From Paeniglutamicibacter psychrophenolicus (GTDB lineage Bacteria; Actinomycetota; Actinomycetes; Actinomycetales; Micrococcaceae): a stretch of 64,000 bases of DNA. A program made the translations under genes and the position numbers. Positions 61,595-64,000 of this stretch are shown here, one piece after another. Position 1 is the first letter of the stretch; the number at the start of each line of letters is the position of its first letter. The stretch is taken from positions 1 through 64,000 of the forward strand of contig NZ_JAUSSH010000019.1 of assembly GCF_030812255.1 (NCBI RefSeq). Direction: 5' to 3'. Below the pieces are notes generated by a model that saw only the letters and a program-made list of their open reading frames with translations, was not told where the DNA came from and searched no databases.

Positions 61595-61759
61595 GCTTTG
61601 TATGACCGATACTACGAGTACCTCTCAAATAAGGGACTGCGGAAGATCCGAATACCAGACTCCCTACTGGCGTCCACGGATAATCACTAATGTGGCGCTG
61701 CCCAGTATCATTACGTGGCTGGAGCATATGAATACCTGGCTAGTCAGATCGAGAACTAG

Positions 61760-62031
61760 AAAACCCCGGGCAAGGCACCCACTATTTGGTGGGGTCCTTC
61801 GTCGTGCCCGGAACGATTATGACGCGGAGAAAGGCTGCGGAGTGGAATGCTTAGCGGCCATCAATTCGGGCGTTGACTCTGCCTTGACAGCTTCCTAGTC
61901 GATCAATTCATTAGGGATATGAGGTCAAGGGAGAAATTGGGACTCACACTGCATCAACGCTTCGTGGGTTACCGGTTTCGGACACCCCTTCCGGTCGCCT
62001 CGGATGGGGCATTGACCGGTAGTGCCACAAC
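61760..62031. other. Non-coding debris between the DUF6270 remnant and IS110 fragments
   Basis: I see no gene, repeat or hairpin of note in this stretch. Confidence 0.35.
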
Positions 62032-62043
62032 TTGAGTCTTGGA

Positions 62044-62150
62044 GGCCCCGACATTTTCGAGCGTACCTTTATCGGGCTGGATGTCCACGCCCAAAGCATC
62101 GCCGCCTGCGCCCTGAACCCGTTCACCGGCAAGGAATTTCGTCAGCCGAA
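62044..62150 (+). pseudogene. IS110-family transposase, N-terminal fragment
   Basis: The translation IFERTFIGLDVHAQSIAAC and ALNPFTGKEFRQ is the start of an IS110 DEDD recombinase, including the first catalytic aspartate. Homology stops near 62150. The next part of an IS110 protein appears about 670 bp downstream, at 62815, in the same orientation. Confidence 0.7.
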
Positions 62151-62814
62151 AGTAGGCCATCTCGGCGCTAAGAAACAGGCCATGTCGGCACGGTTTCAGG
62201 CAATCTCGGCAATCACTCGCGCCCGCGCTGAATTCTTCGCCTTGTTCACCGAAATTGCCTCTTGGCGTTGGCCGCCCGGGCGTGCTCCACGCCGTCGGCA
62301 AGGGGAGACTTGAGTCGCCGCAACGATGCTCATTAATAATCATCTGACTGGGTGTTTTGCAATCCCTTGGTGGTGCTGCGCGTCGTTGATTGCCGTGGTC
62401 GTTCTCGAGATCCGGGATGTGGCGACCGCTTCCGGTTCAGGTCGCCGACGCAGGGGGATCCGGCCTCGTTGCCGACGCCACCCGCCCATCATTGCCACCG
62501 GCCATGACGGCTGCCTGCTGCAGCATGCCCACGCCTGCCTGAAAGGTGGGGAATCCGGCCGGCCGGAGCGGACCCGCTCCCAGAGGCGAACGGCGCAGAC
62601 GCGGCCAACCGCGGACTTCCAGGGGTGCCGACGACCACCTGTGCGGCTCGGACCAGCCGGGTGAAACTCGCTCGCTCTTGTTGCCGCCTGAGCGCAGATG
62701 GACAATTCCGGGCTGTGGTTGGCGTCCCTGCCGGCGGCCCCGCTCAATTGGCCTGAAATGAGCTGCCAACTTGGCTCACATGCATGGCTGAAACGGCCTG
62801 ATGCTTATCGCTCA
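62150..62814. other. Segment separating two IS110 fragments
   Basis: I found no recognisable gene. The segment contains copy B of the non-coding repeat (62745-62802). It looks like the remains of another element that inserted into the IS110 gene. Confidence 0.4.
62745..62802 (+). repeat. Diverged copy B of a roughly 58-bp non-coding repeat
   Basis: The segment starts CAATTGGCCTGAAATGAGCT, continues with TTGGCTCACATGCA and ends with GAAACGGCCTGATG. It aligns with 35649-35706. It is probably the 3' end of an IS21-like element. Confidence 0.5.
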
Positions 62815-63158
62815 CACACGAGGTCCAACTGGACAAGCTCGCCGCCGACCCGGCGGCCGCCCTGGCCTGGATCGAAAGGGTCGGCAGCCCGGCACAAGTG
62901 GTCTACGAGGCCGGGCCCACTGGCTTCGGCCTGGCCAGGTTCCTGCTGGCCCATGGCGTTGACTGCCTGATCGCCGCGCCGTCCAAGATGCTCCGGGCAC
63001 CCGGAGATCGCTTGAAGAACGACAATTGGGACGCGATGGCCCTGGCACGGATCCTGTCCCTGGGGCAGGTCACCGCGGTGCAGGTGCCCACCGAGGAACG
63101 GGAGGCCCTGCGCGACCTCTCGCGGGCCCGGCAACGGGCCTCGAAGAGCCTTGCCTAG
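62815..63158 (+). pseudogene. IS110-family transposase, middle fragment
   Basis: The frame reads EVQLDKLAADPAAALAWIER, then VVYEAGPTGFGLARFLLAHG with the catalytic glutamate. LRAPGDRLKNDNWDAMALARIL follows with the later aspartates, then EALRDLSRARQRASKSLA and a stop at 63156-63158. It continues the protein begun at 62044 and ends before the C-terminal Transposase_20 domain, so the gene is broken at both ends. Confidence 0.75.
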
Positions 63159-63184
63159 GCCCAATACCGATGCTCCTATGCTTG

Positions 63185-64000
63185 TCAACTGTTCTCCGCC
63201 ACCTGTTCTTCAAGCCAACTCCGGTATCCGGCAATGGCTTCGCGGTCCCGGGATTTGCCGTGTTCGATCCGTGAAATAGCGGTCGGCCAGGAGCCCAACG
63301 CGGTCGCCGCCGCCACCTGTGTGAGACCCAGTGCCAAGCGCAGCGGGCGCAGATCGTTGACCAGCTCAGCGGGCCGCGGATTCTTCATGACACGGTAGAT
63401 CTCCCGGGCAACGTAGCGTTTGAGACAGCGGATGATTTCCTTCTTGCCCAGCCCATCCTCGGTACGCTTGGCCACGTATTCCCGTGTCCTGGCATCGTTG
63501 GACGTCCGCGTCACAACGATGCGGTAGAGGGCGGAATTCGCCTGCCGGTCACCGCCCCGGGAGAGCCGGTGGCGGTTCGTTTTCCCCGAAGATGCCGGGA
63601 CCGGAGCGACCCCGGCCAGGGCCGCGAAAGAGGCCTCGCTGCCCATGCGTTCGGGGTTGTCGCCGAAGGCCACCAGCAGCTGGGAAGCGACCACGGTGCC
63701 CGCGCCGTTGACCTCCAGGATATGCGGGGCATGGGTAGAAACGATGGCCGCCAGCTCGGCGTCGGTCTCGGCGATTTCCTCGCTCAGGAACCGGTGCCGG
63801 GTCCCCATCCGCTTGAGCGTCAGCAGGGTCGCCACGACCGGATCCGCGGGGTCCCCGGAGGGCCTGCTCGCGGCCATGGCCCTGGCCCGTGCCACGCTGG
63901 TCATGCCCCGGTACTTGGCCCTGACCTCATCCGCTGCAGAGGTGAGGACCGCGCTGATCTGGTTCAGCAGGGCCGTGCGGGCCTTCATCGCGCTGGTGCG
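63185..64000 (-). CDS. IS110-family transposase with C-terminal helix-turn-helix, partial at window edge
   Basis: The frame is open to the right edge, so the N-terminal DEDD half lies outside. What is visible begins MKARTALLNQISAVL. It carries the Transposase_20 domain (LEVNGAGTVVASQLLVAFGD, ASFAALAGVAPVPASSGKTN, HRLSRGGDRQANSAL) with its conserved serine. After IIRCLKRYVAREIYRVMKN, where IS110 proteins normally end, the frame continues into LRLALGLTQVAAATALGSWPTAISRIEHG, a clear Cro/C1-type helix-turn-helix. The two parts form one uninterrupted frame. The extra domain could aid DNA targeting or regulation. Activity cannot be judged without the missing half. Confidence 0.85.
   Translation of the reverse strand, partial: RTSAMKARTALLNQISAVLTSAADEVRAKYRGMTSVARARAMAASRPSGDPADPVVATLLTLKRMGTRHRFLSEEIAETDAELAAIVSTHAPHILEVNGAGTVVASQLLVAFGDNPERMGSEASFAALAGVAPVPASSGKTNRHRLSRGGDRQANSALYRIVVTRTSNDARTREYVAKRTEDGLGKKEIIRCLKRYVAREIYRVMKNPRPAELVNDLRPLRLALGLTQVAAATALGSWPTAISRIEHGKSRDREAIAGYRSWLEEQVAENS

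Larger units (their letters stand above)
59589..61759 (+). pseudogene. DUF6270 gene, second copy, split by an ISL3 element and containing stops
   Basis: The 5' part (59589-60157) reads SVFTFGSCVSRDTAEARG, a stop TGA at 59667, then YVARQSLISSANPPVPIPG, IDLVDERLGVYPYSNGG and FGTDEHFELW. An ISL3 element occupies 60158-61594. The 3' part (61595-61759) resumes in register with YDRYYEYLSNKGLRKIRIP and GAAQYHYVAGAYEYLASQIE, with a second internal stop TAA at 61688. The reconstructed protein is closely similar end to end to the intact copy at 37956-38684. Besides the insertion, two nonsense changes show the gene is dead. Its position downstream of the wecBC cluster suggests it once served that pathway. 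Confidence 0.9.

Noticed and set aside
60331-61605. Rightward 424-codon open frame antisense to the ISL3 transposase
   Set aside because: Its composition is a mirror of the GC-rich transposase gene and it has no recognisable motif.
62340-62747. Leftward frames between the IS110 fragments
   Set aside because: No domain was recognised and the region appears to be remnants of an inserted element.

Overview
The window comes from a GC-rich Gram-positive actinobacterium, most likely a Micrococcaceae member of the Arthrobacter/Paeniglutamicibacter/Glutamicibacter type. This rests on the protein families, the paired LytR-CpsA-Psr enzymes, MurA with an active-site cysteine, and a conserved actinobacterial gene order. 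From established knowledge, the order coaD-rsmD-recG-DAK2-DUF3515-ddl-gpsA ... leuD-leuC-iclR ... gltX-FAHD ... leuB is close to the Mycobacterium tuberculosis kdtB-to-leuB segment. The genus call is inference.

Layout. About 0.6-1.1 kb is a decayed IS110 remnant. From 1.4 to 11.0 kb lies an envelope-glycopolymer block: an OafA-type acyltransferase with an SGNH domain, TagD (CDP-glycerol synthesis), two family 2 glycosyltransferases, a CDP-alcohol phosphotransferase, a TagGH-type ABC exporter, an LCP ligase and GalU. From 11.0 to 26.5 kb is housekeeping backbone: coaD, an aminotransferase and spermidine-synthase-like pair, rsmD, recG, a DAK2 protein, a second LCP protein, a DUF3515 lipoprotein, ddl, gpsA, plsC, murA, leuD, leuC and a divergent IclR regulator. 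From 26.9 to 35.4 kb come a second acyltransferase, thiL, two membrane dynamin-like GTPases, two identical tRNA-Glu genes, a tRNA-Gln gene, a HAD phosphatase and gltX.

From 35.5 to 43.1 kb an accessory island lies between gltX and the FAHD gene. It holds a putative glycosyltransferase, an intact DUF6270 gene, an IS3 element, a DDE transposase with a divergent DUF6788-like partner, and an IS982 wreck. Backbone resumes with the FAHD gene, galE, ilvE, leuB and a NarL-type two-component system (43.1-49.4 kb). A second glycopolymer cluster (49.5-57.1 kb) encodes WecB and WecC (UDP-ManNAc and UDP-ManNAcA) and three large glycosyltransferases. From 57.8 kb to the end is an insertion-sequence graveyard: an IS481-type element with a 15-bp target duplication, an ISL3 element that split a second DUF6270 gene, and broken IS110 copies, the last running off the window edge.

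Functionally the window is dominated by envelope building. Peptidoglycan precursors come from murA and ddl. Glycerol phosphate and phospholipid come from gpsA and plsC. A glycerol-phosphate-type wall polymer is suggested by tagD, the CDP-alcohol enzyme, the exporter and LCP. A ManNAcA-containing polymer of teichuronic acid type is suggested by wecB, wecC and the glycosyltransferases, with nucleotide sugars from galU and galE. Leucine biosynthesis is the second theme: leuCD and leuB each carry a near-match to the published LtbR operator, and an LtbR-like regulator lies divergent from leuC. No CRISPR array, prophage or rRNA gene was seen.
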